Source of the DNA: Streptomyces sp. WAC 01529
GTDB taxonomy: Bacteria > Actinomycetota > Actinomycetes > Streptomycetales > Streptomycetaceae
DNA length: 64,000 bases
NCBI RefSeq assembly: GCF_003945545.1
Contig: NZ_CP029617.1
Location: 496,001 to 560,000, forward strand
Direction: 5' to 3'
Translations under genes and position numbers: made by a program
Shown: piece after piece, positions 44,158 through 54,206 of the stretch
Layout: each line of letters begins with the position of its first letter
How positions within the stretch are numbered: the stretch's first letter is position 1
Notes under the pieces: model-generated
The model's input: only the letters and a program-made list of their open reading frames with translations
What the model was told of the DNA's origin: nothing
Database searches by the model: none

Positions 44158-45639
44158 ATGCACGACGAGAACGCGATACCGGCCCCTGACGGCGCCACCC
44201 CCGCCGAGGGAGCCGCCGACACGCCGGGAGAGGGCCGTTCGCGGCGCACGGTGCTGCGCGCGGCGGGCCTCGCCGGGGCCGGGATCGGAGTCGGCGCCTT
44301 CGCGGGCGGCCCGGCACACGCCGACGCGCCCGCGACGGCTCCCGCGGCCGCTCCCGCCGACGCCCCGGACACGGCGCGCGCCCCGGCCCGCAAGGGCGAG
44401 ACGATGATCGGCGTGCCGTTCCAGCGGCGCTCGACGGTCCGGGTCGGGATCGTCGGGCTCGGCAACCGGGGCGGCTCCATGATCGACCTGTTCCTCGCGC
44501 TCCCCGGCGTGCGCGTCGTCGCGCTCTGCGACCCGGTCAAGGAGAAGACGGCGGCCGCCGCGAGGAAGGTCACCGCCGCGGGCCAGCCCGCCCCGGCGAC
44601 GTACACCAAGGGCGAGCACGACTACGAGAACCTCTGCGAGCGCGGGGACGTCGACTTCGTGTACGTGGCGACGCCCTGGGACTCCCACTACGCCATCTGC
44701 AAGTCGGCGATGCTGGGCGGCAAGCATGTGGGCGTGGAGTGTCCCCTCGCCATGCGTCTGGACGAGCTGTGGGAGTTGGTGGACCTCTCGGAGCGGACCC
44801 GCAGGCACTGCATGCAGCTGGAGAACTGCTGCTACGGCAAGAACGAGATGCGTGTCCTGCGGATGGCGCACGCGGGGAAGTTCGGTGAGCTGCTGCACGG
44901 CGCGGGCGCGTACAACCACGATCTGCGCGGCCTGATGTTCGACCCCGACTACTACGAGGGCCCGTGGCGCCGCCTGTGGCACACGCGGCTGCGCGGCGAC
45001 CTCTACCCCAACCACGGCTTTGGCCCGGTCGCCAACTACATGGACGTCAACCGCGGCGACCGCGTCACGCACATCTCCAGCTTCGGCACGCCCGCGCTCG
45101 GCCTCGCCGAGTACCGCGAGGCGCACATGCCCGCGGGCGACCCGAGCTGGAAGGAGACGTACATCGAGAGCGACCGCACCATCAGCCTCGTACAGACGGC
45201 GAAGGGGCGGGTGATCCGCCTGGAGCACGACGTCTCGACCCCCCACCCCTACAGCCGCATCAACAGCCTCGGCGGCACCAAGGGCGTCTTCGAGGACTAC
45301 CCCGCCCGCATCTACATCGAGCCGGACCACACCGACGACAAGTGGGCCGACTTCTCCAAGTACGCCGACTTCGACCACTGGCTGTGGAAGGAGCACGCCA
45401 ACCCGCCGGGCGGGCACGGCGGCATGGACTACATCATGATCTTCCGGCTGATGCAGACCATGCGGCTCGGCCTCGTCCCGGACTTCGACGTGTACGACGC
45501 GGCGACGTGGACGGCGCCCGTCCCGCTGAGTCACCTCTCGATCAAGGCGAAGGGCGCGCCACAGGCGATCCCCGACTTCACGCGCGGCCTGTGGAGGAAG
45601 GCACGTCCGGGAATGGACTCGGAGAAGCCGAAGGAGTAA
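44158..45639 (+). CDS. Tat-exported Gfo/Idh/MocA enzyme, GH109-like alpha-N-acetylgalactosaminidase
   Basis: The 493-residue protein begins with a Tat signal ([15 protein letters not shown] near residues 28-42) and an Ala/Pro-rich stretch. The mature part has the NAD-binding motif [63 protein letters not shown] and [18 protein letters not shown]. These match NAD-dependent GH109 glycosidases, which remove alpha-N-acetylgalactosamine by transient oxidation. GGAGG precedes the ATG by 4 nt. The convergent neighbour resembles PNGase A, so both may act on glycoproteins. The substrate remains inferred. Confidence 0.87.
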   Translation: MHDENAIPAPDGATPAEGAADTPGEGRSRRTVLRAAGLAGAGIGVGAFAGGPAHADAPATAPAAAPADAPDTARAPARKGETMIGVPFQRRSTVRVGIVGLGNRGGSMIDLFLALPGVRVVALCDPVKEKTAAAARKVTAAGQPAPATYTKGEHDYENLCERGDVDFVYVATPWDSHYAICKSAMLGGKHVGVECPLAMRLDELWELVDLSERTRRHCMQLENCCYGKNEMRVLRMAHAGKFGELLHGAGAYNHDLRGLMFDPDYYEGPWRRLWHTRLRGDLYPNHGFGPVANYMDVNRGDRVTHISSFGTPALGLAEYREAHMPAGDPSWKETYIESDRTISLVQTAKGRVIRLEHDVSTPHPYSRINSLGGTKGVFEDYPARIYIEPDHTDDKWADFSKYADFDHWLWKEHANPPGGHGGMDYIMIFRLMQTMRLGLVPDFDVYDAATWTAPVPLSHLSIKAKGAPQAIPDFTRGLWRKARPGMDSEKPKE

Positions 45640-45681
45640 CGGCCGACAGGTCTTTTGGGGGGCCGGCTGATGCCACCGTGC

Positions 45682-47400
45682 TCAGCAGCGCAGCCGGTCC
45701 TCCGTCAGAACCCCTTGGACGGTGGCCAACGTGCGGTCGTGGCAGCCTCCGTCCCCGACCTGCCGGTAGCGCTCGCGCGAGGTGCCCACCGCGTGCCGTT
45801 CCTCTCGGGGAACGTTCGCGGTGTAGGTCGCGTCGCCGTCGTAACGGTCGTCGATCACCGACCTGCCGATCCGCCGGTCACCGCGCGTCGTGACGCTCTC
45901 GGCGCGGTCACCCAGGGAGATCTCGGTGCGCAGCCGGTCCCCCGCACCGAGCGTCGTGGTCCCGTCCATCGTGTACGTCCGGTCCGTGCGCACCGTCCGG
46001 GTCTGCGCTGCCCGGCCGCCCGTGGTGATCGCCTCGCGGTCGGTCCAGGTGGCCTTGAGCGCGTCCATCGCCTCGCCCTCGGTCCACCTGTGGGCGGAGG
46101 AGTGGGCCAGGGTGCGGGTCACGGTCGTGGTGACGCGGCCGTGCGAGGTGTTCACGTATCCGGAGACGCTCAGACGGTGGCCGCCCTTCGTGTCGAGCCG
46201 ATGCGCGCTCTCCCCCGGGCCGGGCGAGGCGGGCGTGTACGTCGACTCGTTCGCGAGGCCGCCCTCCTTGTGGCGGGTCAGCTCGCCGGTCACGTGGGCG
46301 CGCTTCTCGTCCTGCCAGACCAGGACGTTGACCGGTGTGCTCCAGCCCGTCTGCCCCTTCGGCACTCCGACGACGGAGACCTCCACCTGATGCGGGCGGC
46401 CGTCGTTGAGGAGCCCGGCGTACGGCGTCAGGTCGTACTCGATGGGCTTGACGTCGAAGGCTCTGGGCCCCGGGATCACGTACCAGAGGAAGGGGTTGGA
46501 CCAGCCGCCGGTCCACACGGTCGGGAACGGCGCGGCGATACCGGCGAGCCGGCCGTCCACCTTGATCTGTACCTCGCGGTAGGGGCCCTTGTCCGCCTTG
46601 CAGGAGTACGGCGCGGTCTCGGGCACCGTCATGTACCAGTACTCCTCGCAGCCGCCGCCGGAGCCGGTCGCGTAGACCTCGGCGACGATGCGTTCGCTGT
46701 TGCGCGGGGTGGTGAGGGTGGTGCCGTCCCCTAGGGGGAGGATGCGGTCGGGGGGTGTCGGCGGGGTGTCAGGGGCTGTCCGTGGGGCGTCAGGGGCTAT
46801 CCCCGGGGCCTCAGGGGCTGTCCGCGGGGCGCCGTCCTTCTCCTTCTCGTAGAACGTCAGGGTGACCTTGACGTCGATGATGCCGGTGTACGTGTCGTTG
46901 ACGACGTTGCCGATGAGCATCTCGACCCGCTGGTCGCGGCCCAGCGTCTCGCTGTAGCGGGTGACGTCCTTCTCCACGGACCAGGTGATGCCGTCGGGGG
47001 ACGGCTGCGGCGTGGAGGTGCGGAACACCTCTACGCCCCCGATGCGCAAGTAGCCGAGACGGTCGTACTGCCGCCCCTTCACCTTGCCGTCCAGGCGCAG
47101 CACCACCTTTTCCCAGCGGTCGCCACATCCGGCGGGCGGTGCGTAGCCGCCCTCGTAAGGCGTGAAGTCCTTGAACCGCGCCTTGGCGACCGTCACTTCG
47201 CACGACTTGGTGCGCGGCTTGGAGACCGGGGGCGCGGCGGTCACCGGATCGTGCCAGTCGGTGCCGAACTCGGCCGGGGGCGGGACGGCGGGGGCGGCCG
47301 TGGCGGTGGCCGGTGCCGTGGCGGTGGCTGGGCCCGCGTTGAAGAGAGCGCTCGCGGCGAGGATGGTCCCCACGAGCATGGACATGACGCGTCTTCTCAT
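45682..47400 (-). CDS. Secreted peptide-N-glycosidase A-like protein
   Basis: A 572-residue secreted protein with a signal peptide of about 27 residues. It resembles the PNGase A family: CEVTVAKARFKDFTPYEGGYAPPAGCGDRWEKVVLRLDG near the start, RQYDRLGYLRIGGVEVFRTSTPQPSPDGITWSVEKDVTRYS, and NPFLWYVIPGPRAFDVKPIEYDLTPYAGLLNDG. This family releases N-glycans from glycoproteins. A 7-residue Ala/Pro repeat is inserted near residue 190. Convergent pairing with a GH109-like enzyme supports a deglycosylation role. No clear ribosome site at the chosen ATG. Confidence 0.83.
   Translation of the reverse strand: MRRRVMSMLVGTILAASALFNAGPATATAPATATAAPAVPPPAEFGTDWHDPVTAAPPVSKPRTKSCEVTVAKARFKDFTPYEGGYAPPAGCGDRWEKVVLRLDGKVKGRQYDRLGYLRIGGVEVFRTSTPQPSPDGITWSVEKDVTRYSETLGRDQRVEMLIGNVVNDTYTGIIDVKVTLTFYEKEKDGAPRTAPEAPGIAPDAPRTAPDTPPTPPDRILPLGDGTTLTTPRNSERIVAEVYATGSGGGCEEYWYMTVPETAPYSCKADKGPYREVQIKVDGRLAGIAAPFPTVWTGGWSNPFLWYVIPGPRAFDVKPIEYDLTPYAGLLNDGRPHQVEVSVVGVPKGQTGWSTPVNVLVWQDEKRAHVTGELTRHKEGGLANESTYTPASPGPGESAHRLDTKGGHRLSVSGYVNTSHGRVTTTVTRTLAHSSAHRWTEGEAMDALKATWTDREAITTGGRAAQTRTVRTDRTYTMDGTTTLGAGDRLRTEISLGDRAESVTTRGDRRIGRSVIDDRYDGDATYTANVPREERHAVGTSRERYRQVGDGGCHDRTLATVQGVLTEDRLRC
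46769..46831 (-). repeat. Three 21-bp tandem repeats encoding an Ala/Pro heptapeptide
   Basis: Units containing TCAGGGGCT start at 46769, 46790 and 46811. On the coding strand they encode RTAPEAP, GIAPDAP and RTAPDTP in the PNGase A-like protein, probably a flexible loop or linker. Confidence 0.85.
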
Positions 47401-47497
47401 GGGGGTGTTCTATGGGCAGCCGTCGATCTCCGCAACGGTGCCTTCGGGCAGCGGGTCACCGGGTCACCGGAGGCCCCCTGTCATCAGGGGTGGTGGC

Positions 47498-48253
47498 TCA
47501 CGCCTTGAGGTGCGCCTTGTCCCCCATCACCACGACCGGGTGCTGCTTCGGATCCAGCGTGCGCAGCAGATGCTCCATGCCCGACTTGGAGAGGCTCACG
47601 CAACCCGACGTGCCGCTGCCGTGGTCCATGTGCAGCCAGATGCTGCCGCCCTTGGCCTGACCCTGGGGACGCGTCGGGTCGTTCGGCGGGGTGCCCTTGG
47701 CGCGGTTGTAGTCGATGGCGATGACGTAGTCGAAGTCGTGCCAGTGCGTCTTGGGCCAGTAGTGCGGCGCCTGCATGGAGACCGACTTCGTGTACGGGAA
47801 CTTGGCGCCCGGATCCGCGAGGACACCGCCCGCGTCGGTGAGCGTGAACACCCCGACCGGGCTGCGCTTGTCGTTCTCGCGGTGGTCGGTGGTCCAGCCC
47901 TTCTTTCCGTTGTGCGCGGGCCAGCTCCTGTCCTTCTCCCAGGTGGTGTCCGTCGCCGACGATTTCGTGTAGAGCACGACGGTCGACTTCGCCGAGTCCT
48001 CGCCGTCGCCGTAGACCGCGACGACCTGGCGGGAGTCCTTGGGGATCTTCGCCTGCAAGCGGTCACCCACCTCGGGGATGCTCTTGAGGTCGGCGGAGTT
48101 CCGATGAGCGCTCCCCCCGCCCTTGGCCTGCCCCGCCCCGCCGCCACCCTTCGCCGTCTTCGCGGAGTCGTCGTCTCCGCTTCCACAGGACGTCAGAAGG
48201 ACACCGCAGGCCGCTGCCGCGACCACCACTCGCACCGCACCGGCTATACGCAT
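47498..48253 (-). CDS. L,D-transpeptidase-like lipoprotein (YkuD family)
   Basis: A 251-residue lipoprotein with a lipobox LLTSC at about residues 19-23 and a Gly-rich linker. The catalytic region IWLHMDHGSGTSGCVSLSKSGMEHLL contains the His and Cys of the YkuD motif. These enzymes form 3-3 cross-links in peptidoglycan or attach proteins to it. The gene stands alone, facing away from the ABC exporter cluster. Confidence 0.88.
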   Translation of the reverse strand: MRIAGAVRVVVAAAACGVLLTSCGSGDDDSAKTAKGGGGAGQAKGGGSAHRNSADLKSIPEVGDRLQAKIPKDSRQVVAVYGDGEDSAKSTVVLYTKSSATDTTWEKDRSWPAHNGKKGWTTDHRENDKRSPVGVFTLTDAGGVLADPGAKFPYTKSVSMQAPHYWPKTHWHDFDYVIAIDYNRAKGTPPNDPTRPQGQAKGGSIWLHMDHGSGTSGCVSLSKSGMEHLLRTLDPKQHPVVVMGDKAHLKA

Positions 48254-48522
48254 CCGTCCATGGTCGCACCCGGCCCGCGAAGTCCCCGTCCAGTGCCCCG
48301 GCCCACGAGAAGTCGGGGCCGATTCTTTACCCCGGGACGGAAAACCGTTTGCTTCGGGCCACCGTCCGAGGCGAACCTTTCACGGTTTGTTACCGCCGCC
48401 TGTTCCTCCTGGCTTCGGACCCGCCCGCGATCTCGCCCGCGCCACCCTCACGTCGATGGCGGCACCGCGTCGGATCCGAGGCTCAGGGACCGACGGCCGC
48501 CGCTTCCGAGTCCTGGGACGTC
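48254..48522. other. Gene-free region before the ABC exporter cluster
   Basis: 269 bases between divergent genes. I see no small gene, hairpin or clear operator; it should contain the promoters of the transpeptidase and the first ABC gene. Confidence 0.5.
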
Positions 48523-50463
48523 ATGCAGATTCGCGATCTTCCGTATTCCGACCCCGGCGTCCCCGATGCCCGGTCAGGGCCGCGCTTCCTGCTGTGGCTG
48601 GGCCGGAACCAACTCGGGGGACAACTCAAGTCCCTCGCCTGGGGCCTGCTTCACTTCGGTTCCATCGCGGGCCTGCCCTACATGGTCGGCATCGCCGTCG
48701 AGGCCGTGCTCGACCGCTCCGGGTCCCGGCTCGCCCTCGCGGGCGCGCTGATCGTGCTGCTCGGTGCCGGCATCGCGCTGGGCGACACGATGCTGCACCG
48801 CACAGCGGTCACCAACTGGATCACGGCAGCCGCCCGAGTGCAGCAACTCCTCGCCCGCAGGACCGCCCTGCTCGGCTCCGCGCTCACCCGGCGCGTGGCG
48901 GCCGGTGAGGTCGTCGCGGTCTCGACGGGTGACGTCGAGAAGATCGGCTGGTTCGTCGAGGCGCTGTCGCGGTTCGCCGCGGCCGCCCTCACCGTCGTCC
49001 TGATCTGTGTCGGCCTCCTCGTCTACCAACCGGCGCTGGGTGTCGTCGTGGCGGTGGGCATCCCGGTGCTCGCGCTGTCCGTGCTCCCGCTGCTGCCGCG
49101 CGCCACGCGCCGGGCGGACTTTCAGCGCGAGAAGGCGGGGCGGGCAACCGAACTGGCGTCGGACACCGTCGCCGGGCTCCGGGTGCTGCGCGGCATCGGC
49201 GGTGAGGAACTCTTCCTCGACCGCTACCGCCGCGCCTCCCAGGAGGTCCGCACGGCCGCGGTACGCAGTGCCCGGATGTGGGCCGCGATCTCGGCGATCC
49301 AGGTCCTGATGCCGGGGCTGCTGCTGATCGCGGTCGTCTGGCACGGCGTGCACCTCGCCCGCGAGGGCCGGATCACGGTCGGCGAACTGGTCACCGTCTA
49401 CAGCGCGGTGATGATGCTCAACTATCCGCTCCGGCACTTCGAGGAGATCGCCATGGCGTACTCCTTCTCCCGCCCTTCCGCGAAGCGGGCGGCGCGGGTG
49501 CTCTCCCTGGAGCGGACGGTGGCGCGGTCGGCAGAGGGGGCGGTTGCCCAAGCTGGGAGCGCCGAGCACGCCGATCACTCTCAGCGCTCCGGGCACTCCG
49601 GGCAGGGTTCCGGGCGGCTGGGGCACGCCGAGCACTCCGGGCAGGGTTCCGGGCAGCTGGGACGCGCCGAGCGCCCGTCGGCGGGCGGCGGCGCCCGGCC
49701 CGCCGGCGACCTGTACGACCCCGTGACGGGGCTCCTCGCCCCGGCCGGCCGCTTCACCGCCGTGGTCTGCGGCGACCCGGACGAGGCGGGCCGACTGGCC
49801 GAACGTCTCGGCGGGCACCCCGCGTTCGAGGAGGCCGAGGGCCTGCCCTCCGTACGCCTCGGAGACGTACCGCTCGACGAACTGCCCCTGTCCGCCGCCC
49901 GTACCGCCGTCCTGGTCCAGGACAAGGACCCCGTCCTCCTCTCCGGAACGCTCCACGCGCTCCTCGACGTACCGTCATCCGGAGCCGTCACCCCCGAGGA
50001 GGCCCTCGCGGCGGCGCAGTGCGCGGACGTCCTGGACGCCCTGGCACAGGCCTCGGTGGACGACGACCCGATGGCCGCCCACCTCACGGAACGCGGCCGC
50101 TCCCTCTCCGGAGGGCAACGCCAACGCCTCGCCCTGGCCCGCTCCCTGGTCACCGACCCCGAGGCACTCGTGCTCGACGAACCGACGTCCGCCGTCGACT
50201 CGCACACCGAGGCGCGGGTCGGCGACGGCATCCGGCGGCTGCGGGCCGGACGCACCACCGTGGTGCTCACCTCGTCGCCGCTGCTCCTCGACCGCGCCGA
50301 ACGCGTCGTCTTCCTGGCCGACGGCGAGGTCGCGGCGGTGGGCGCACACCGCGAACTGGTGCACAGCGAACCGCGATACCGCGCGGTCGTGACCCGCGAC
50401 ACCGACGACGAGCGCGCCCGGGTGGACGCCCTCAAGGAATTCGAGATCGAGGAGACGGCATGA
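48523..50463 (+). CDS. ABC exporter half-transporter with degenerate Walker A (pair 1, subunit 1)
   Basis: A 646-residue protein with six-helix exporter domain (to about residue 320) and ATPase. The Walker A loop is lost: FTAVVCGDPDEAGRLAERL stands where GxxGxGKS is expected. Signature SLSGGQRQRLALARSL near 529 and Walker B ALVLDEPTSAVD are intact. Two 13-residue Gly/Ser/His repeats lie in the linker. The following subunit overlaps by ATGA and has a complementary defect, so they form a heterodimer with one working ATP site. The start before MQIRDLPYSDPG is favoured over an upstream ATG giving a basic non-conserved tail. Confidence 0.9.
   Translation: MQIRDLPYSDPGVPDARSGPRFLLWLGRNQLGGQLKSLAWGLLHFGSIAGLPYMVGIAVEAVLDRSGSRLALAGALIVLLGAGIALGDTMLHRTAVTNWITAAARVQQLLARRTALLGSALTRRVAAGEVVAVSTGDVEKIGWFVEALSRFAAAALTVVLICVGLLVYQPALGVVVAVGIPVLALSVLPLLPRATRRADFQREKAGRATELASDTVAGLRVLRGIGGEELFLDRYRRASQEVRTAAVRSARMWAAISAIQVLMPGLLLIAVVWHGVHLAREGRITVGELVTVYSAVMMLNYPLRHFEEIAMAYSFSRPSAKRAARVLSLERTVARSAEGAVAQAGSAEHADHSQRSGHSGQGSGRLGHAEHSGQGSGQLGRAERPSAGGGARPAGDLYDPVTGLLAPAGRFTAVVCGDPDEAGRLAERLGGHPAFEEAEGLPSVRLGDVPLDELPLSAARTAVLVQDKDPVLLSGTLHALLDVPSSGAVTPEEALAAAQCADVLDALAQASVDDDPMAAHLTERGRSLSGGQRQRLALARSLVTDPEALVLDEPTSAVDSHTEARVGDGIRRLRAGRTTVVLTSSPLLLDRAERVVFLADGEVAAVGAHRELVHSEPRYRAVVTRDTDDERARVDALKEFEIEETA
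49594..49671 (+). repeat. 39-bp direct repeat in the linker of an ABC exporter
   Basis: Two near-identical 39-base copies start at 49594 and 49633, encoding HSGQGSGRLGHAE and HSGQGSGQLGRAE. They lie between the membrane and ATPase parts of the first exporter subunit. Confidence 0.85.
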
Positions 50464-52241
50464 TCGGCCTGGCGCCACCGGAGTACGACCCGGCGGCCCC
50501 CACGACGGCGGAGACCCTGCCCATCGGGGCGACAGCGACCGTCCGCACCTACGTACGCGAGCTGTTCCAGCGCCACCGCCGGGCCTTCGTCCTGCTCATC
50601 GGGGCGAACACGCTCGCCGTCGTCGCCTCGATGGTCGGCCCCTACCTCCTCGGTGACCTCGTCGAGAACGTCTCGGACAGCGCCCGCGACCTCCATCTGG
50701 AGCGCACCATCGGCCTGTTCGCGCTGGCACTCGCCGTGCAGGCCTTCTTCGTCCGCGAGGTGCGGCTGCGCGGCGCGATGCTCGGCGAGCGGATGCTGGC
50801 CGACCTGCGGGAGGACTTTCTCGTACGGTCCGTCGGGCTGCCGCCGGGGGTCCTGGAGCGAGCCGGGACCGGCGATCTGCTCTCGCGGATCACCACGGAC
50901 ATCGACCGGCTGGCCAACGCCATGCGTGAGGCCGTGCCGCAACTCGCGATCGGCGTGGTGTGGGTGGCGCTGCTCCTCGGCGGGCTCGTCGTGACCGCGC
51001 CGCCGCTGGCACCCGCCGTCCTCGTCGCCGTGCCGCTTCTTGTCGTGGGCTGCCGCTGGTACTTCAAGCGGGCGCCCTCCGCCTACCGTTCGGAGTCCGC
51101 AGGATACGCCGCCGTGGCCGCCGCCCTCGCCGAGACCGTCGACGCGGGCCGCACCATCGAGGCCCACCGGCTCGGTGAGCGCCGCATCGAACTGTCGGAA
51201 CGCCGCATCAAGGAGTGGACCGCCTGGGAGCGCTACACCCTCTTCCTGCGGTCGGTGCTCTTCCCCGTGATCAACTTCACCCACACCACCGTGCTCTGCT
51301 CGACGCTGATGATCGGCGGGGTCTTCGTCCTTCAGGGCTGGATCGGCGTGGGCCAGCTGACCACGGGCGTGCTGATCTCCCAGATGCTCGTCGACCCGCT
51401 GGGGCTCATTCTGCGCTGGTACGACGAGTTGCAGGTGGCCCAGGTGTCGCTGGCCCGGCTCGTCGGTGTGCGCGACATCGAACCGGACGCGGGCGACGCC
51501 TCCGTCGTCCCGCAAGGGCGCCGCGTCCTCGCGGACGACGTGCACTTCGGATACCGCGAGGGCGTCGACGTGCTGCGTGAGGTGTCCCTGGCGGTCGAGC
51601 CCGGCTCGCGCGTCGCCCTGGTCGGTCCGTCGGGCGCGGGCAAGTCGACGCTCGGCAGGCTGCTCGCCGGCATCTACGGGCCGCGCACCGGACAGGTCAC
51701 CCTGGGCGGCGCCGCGTTGTCGGCCATGCCCGCCGAGGGGGTGCGCGCCCATGTGGCGCTGGTCAACCAGGAGCACCACGTCTTCGTCGGCTCCCTGCGC
51801 GACAACCTCCTCCTCGCCAGGACCGGGGCACGGGACTCCGAACTCTGGGCGGCGCTCGGCGCGGTCGACGCGGCCGACTGGGCGCGGGGCCTCGACGAGG
51901 GCCTGGACACCGAGGTCGGCTCGGGCGGCTTCGCGCTGACCCCGGCGCAGGCGCAGCAGATCGCGCTGGCCCGACTCGTCCTCGCCGACCCGCACACCCT
52001 GGTCCTTGACGAGGCCACCTCGCTCCTCGACCCACGCGCGGCACGGCATCTGGAGCGCTCGCTCGCGCGTGTCCTGGACGGCCGAACGGTCGTGGCGATC
52101 GCCCACCGCCTGCACACCGCGCACGACGCGGACGTCATCGCGGTCGTCGAGAACGGCCGCATCAGCGAACTCGGCAGCCACGACCAACTGGTCTCCGCCG
52201 ACGGCGCGTACGCGGCGCTGTGGCGGTCCTGGCATGGGTAG
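50460..52241 (+). CDS. ABC exporter half-transporter with altered signature motif (pair 1, subunit 2)
   Basis: A 593-residue half-transporter. Walker A VGPSGAGKSTLGRLLAG near 389 and Walker B TLVLDEATSLLD are intact, while the signature reads ALTPAQAQQIALARL instead of LSGGQ. The Glu and the H-loop His (VVAIAHRLHTAHDAD) are present. Together with the preceding subunit, which supplies LSGGQ, it would build one competent ATP site and one dead site. The start overlaps the upstream stop. The exported compound is unknown. Confidence 0.92.
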   Translation: MIGLAPPEYDPAAPTTAETLPIGATATVRTYVRELFQRHRRAFVLLIGANTLAVVASMVGPYLLGDLVENVSDSARDLHLERTIGLFALALAVQAFFVREVRLRGAMLGERMLADLREDFLVRSVGLPPGVLERAGTGDLLSRITTDIDRLANAMREAVPQLAIGVVWVALLLGGLVVTAPPLAPAVLVAVPLLVVGCRWYFKRAPSAYRSESAGYAAVAAALAETVDAGRTIEAHRLGERRIELSERRIKEWTAWERYTLFLRSVLFPVINFTHTTVLCSTLMIGGVFVLQGWIGVGQLTTGVLISQMLVDPLGLILRWYDELQVAQVSLARLVGVRDIEPDAGDASVVPQGRRVLADDVHFGYREGVDVLREVSLAVEPGSRVALVGPSGAGKSTLGRLLAGIYGPRTGQVTLGGAALSAMPAEGVRAHVALVNQEHHVFVGSLRDNLLLARTGARDSELWAALGAVDAADWARGLDEGLDTEVGSGGFALTPAQAQQIALARLVLADPHTLVLDEATSLLDPRAARHLERSLARVLDGRTVVAIAHRLHTAHDADVIAVVENGRISELGSHDQLVSADGAYAALWRSWHG

Positions 52242-52367
52242 GGGCGGCGGTTGCTGATGCTGTTGACGGGGTGAGGGCAACTGTGTGGTGGGTGAGGGCG
52301 GTGCTGTCCTCCCCCACGACACAGGGCGCTCTACTCCCGCCACGGCAGCGGCAGTTAAGGTACGCGG

Positions 52368-54206
52368 ATGGCTGCATCGCCCACGGATCCAGGCACCCCC
52401 GACCGTCGCGGCCCTGCTCGCTACCTCTGGTGGGTGATCGCCAGCCAGCGTCGACGGGTGACTGCCGGAGCTCTGTTGGGCAGTGCGTGGATGATCGGCC
52501 TGACCCTCCCTCCGTACCTGTTGTCGCGCGCCATCGACGACGGCTTGCGCCCCGGCGATCAGGGCGCGCTGGCCGGTTGGGTCGCGGCCCTCTTCGGAGT
52601 CGGGGTGCTGAACGCCGGGCTCGCGATCATGCGGCACCGCACGATGACCCGCATCCGGCTCGACGCCTACTTCCGCACCGTGCGCGTCGTCGTCGAACAC
52701 GCCACGCGGCTCGGGGCCGCGCTGCCGCGCCGCGTCTCGGCGGGTGAGGTAGTCACGATCGGGCACGCCGACGTGGGCGTGATCGGCCAGACCCTGACCG
52801 TGACTGGCCCCGGCGTGGGCGCGGTGTTCGCCTACTTCGTGGTGGCCGCGCTTCTGCTGTCCGTCTCCCCTCTGCTCGCGGTGGTGGTCTTGCTCGGTGT
52901 GCCTCTGCTGGCCCTGCTGGTCGGCCCGTTCCTCGGCCGTCTCCAGGGTGCCGAGACCGCGTACCGGGACCGGCAGGGCGCCCTCGCCGCCGTGCTCGGC
53001 GACCTCGTCGGCGGGCTGCGGGTCCTCAACGGCCTCGGCGGCAAGGGTGTCTTCACCGCCCGCTACCGCCACGGCTCGCGGCAACTGCTCGACGAGGGCT
53101 ACCGCGTGGGCTCGTCGATGAGCTGGATCCAGGCCTTCGGGCTCGGCCTGCCCACGGTGTTCCTGGCCACCGTGACATGGCTCGCCGCGCGCATGGCCGC
53201 GCAGGGGACCATCACGGTCGGCGAACTGGTGGCCGTCTACGGCTACGTCGCCGTCCTCGTCGTACCGGTGTCGTTCTTCATCGAGAGCGGCTACGACATC
53301 GGCCGGGGCCTGGTCTCGGCACGGCGTGTCGTGCACTTCCTGAACCTGGAACCGGAGGACTTCACGGCTGGGGCTCGGGGCGAGGCTGCGGCGCCCGAGG
53401 CACCGGCCCCGCTGCGTGACCCCGTATCCGGTGTGGAGGTCTCTCCCGGCATCCTCACCGCGCTCGTCAGTGCCCGTCCATCCGAGGCCACGGATGTCGT
53501 CGAGCGCCTCGGCCGCTTCACCCCCTCCCCCGCCACGTGGGGCACGGTCCGCCTCGACGCCGTCGCCCTGGACCAGGTCCGCGCCAGGATCCTCGTCGCG
53601 GACAACGAGGCCGACCTCTTCGCCGGTACGTTGCGCGCGGCGATCTCCGGCCGCCGTGCTCCCGACGAGCGGACGCTCGCCCGTGTCATCGACGAAGCCG
53701 TGGCCGGCGACATCGTGGCCGGTCTGCCCGGCGGGCTCGACGCCCGCCTCGCCGCCCACGGCCACAACCTCTCCGGCGGCCAGCGTCAGCGCGTCCGCCT
53801 GGCCCGGGCCCTGCTCGCCGACCCCGAGGTCCTGCTGGCCGTCGAACCCACATCGGCGGTCGACGCCCACACCGAGGCCCGGATGGCGGCCCGTCTGCGC
53901 GCCGCCCGCCGTGGCCGCACGACCCTCGTGACCAGTACGTCCCCCCTCGTCCTCGACCAGGCCGACGTCGTGTACTACCTGGTCGGCGGCCGAGTGAGCG
54001 CCATCGGCCACCACTCCGATCTGCTGGCCTCGCACCCCGACTACCGGAGCCTGGTGTCGCGCGGCTCCGTCCAGCAGGCCCCAGCGCGCGAGGCGACCGA
54101 GCAGATCGCGGAGGCGCGAGCCCCGGCAGATCACGGCCCACCAGCGCCACAAGACCATCAGAATCCCCGCCCCTCCGCCGAGCCGACTCACGAGACTCTC
54201 CGATGA
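52368..54206 (+). CDS. ABC exporter half-transporter with degenerate ATPase (pair 2, subunit 1)
   Basis: A 612-residue protein similar to the first subunit of pair 1. Walker A is absent (ILTALVSARPSEATDVVERL), the signature NLSGGQRQRVRLARALL near 467 is intact, and Walker B reads VLLAVEPTSAVD, so its Asp is replaced by Val. It cannot hydrolyse ATP by itself and probably contributes only its signature motif to the partner encoded downstream, whose start overlaps its stop. The C-terminal tail of about 45 residues is Pro/Ala-rich. A 126-base gap separates it from pair 1. Confidence 0.9.
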   Translation: MAASPTDPGTPDRRGPARYLWWVIASQRRRVTAGALLGSAWMIGLTLPPYLLSRAIDDGLRPGDQGALAGWVAALFGVGVLNAGLAIMRHRTMTRIRLDAYFRTVRVVVEHATRLGAALPRRVSAGEVVTIGHADVGVIGQTLTVTGPGVGAVFAYFVVAALLLSVSPLLAVVVLLGVPLLALLVGPFLGRLQGAETAYRDRQGALAAVLGDLVGGLRVLNGLGGKGVFTARYRHGSRQLLDEGYRVGSSMSWIQAFGLGLPTVFLATVTWLAARMAAQGTITVGELVAVYGYVAVLVVPVSFFIESGYDIGRGLVSARRVVHFLNLEPEDFTAGARGEAAAPEAPAPLRDPVSGVEVSPGILTALVSARPSEATDVVERLGRFTPSPATWGTVRLDAVALDQVRARILVADNEADLFAGTLRAAISGRRAPDERTLARVIDEAVAGDIVAGLPGGLDARLAAHGHNLSGGQRQRVRLARALLADPEVLLAVEPTSAVDAHTEARMAARLRAARRGRTTLVTSTSPLVLDQADVVYYLVGGRVSAIGHHSDLLASHPDYRSLVSRGSVQQAPAREATEQIAEARAPADHGPPAPQDHQNPRPSAEPTHETLR

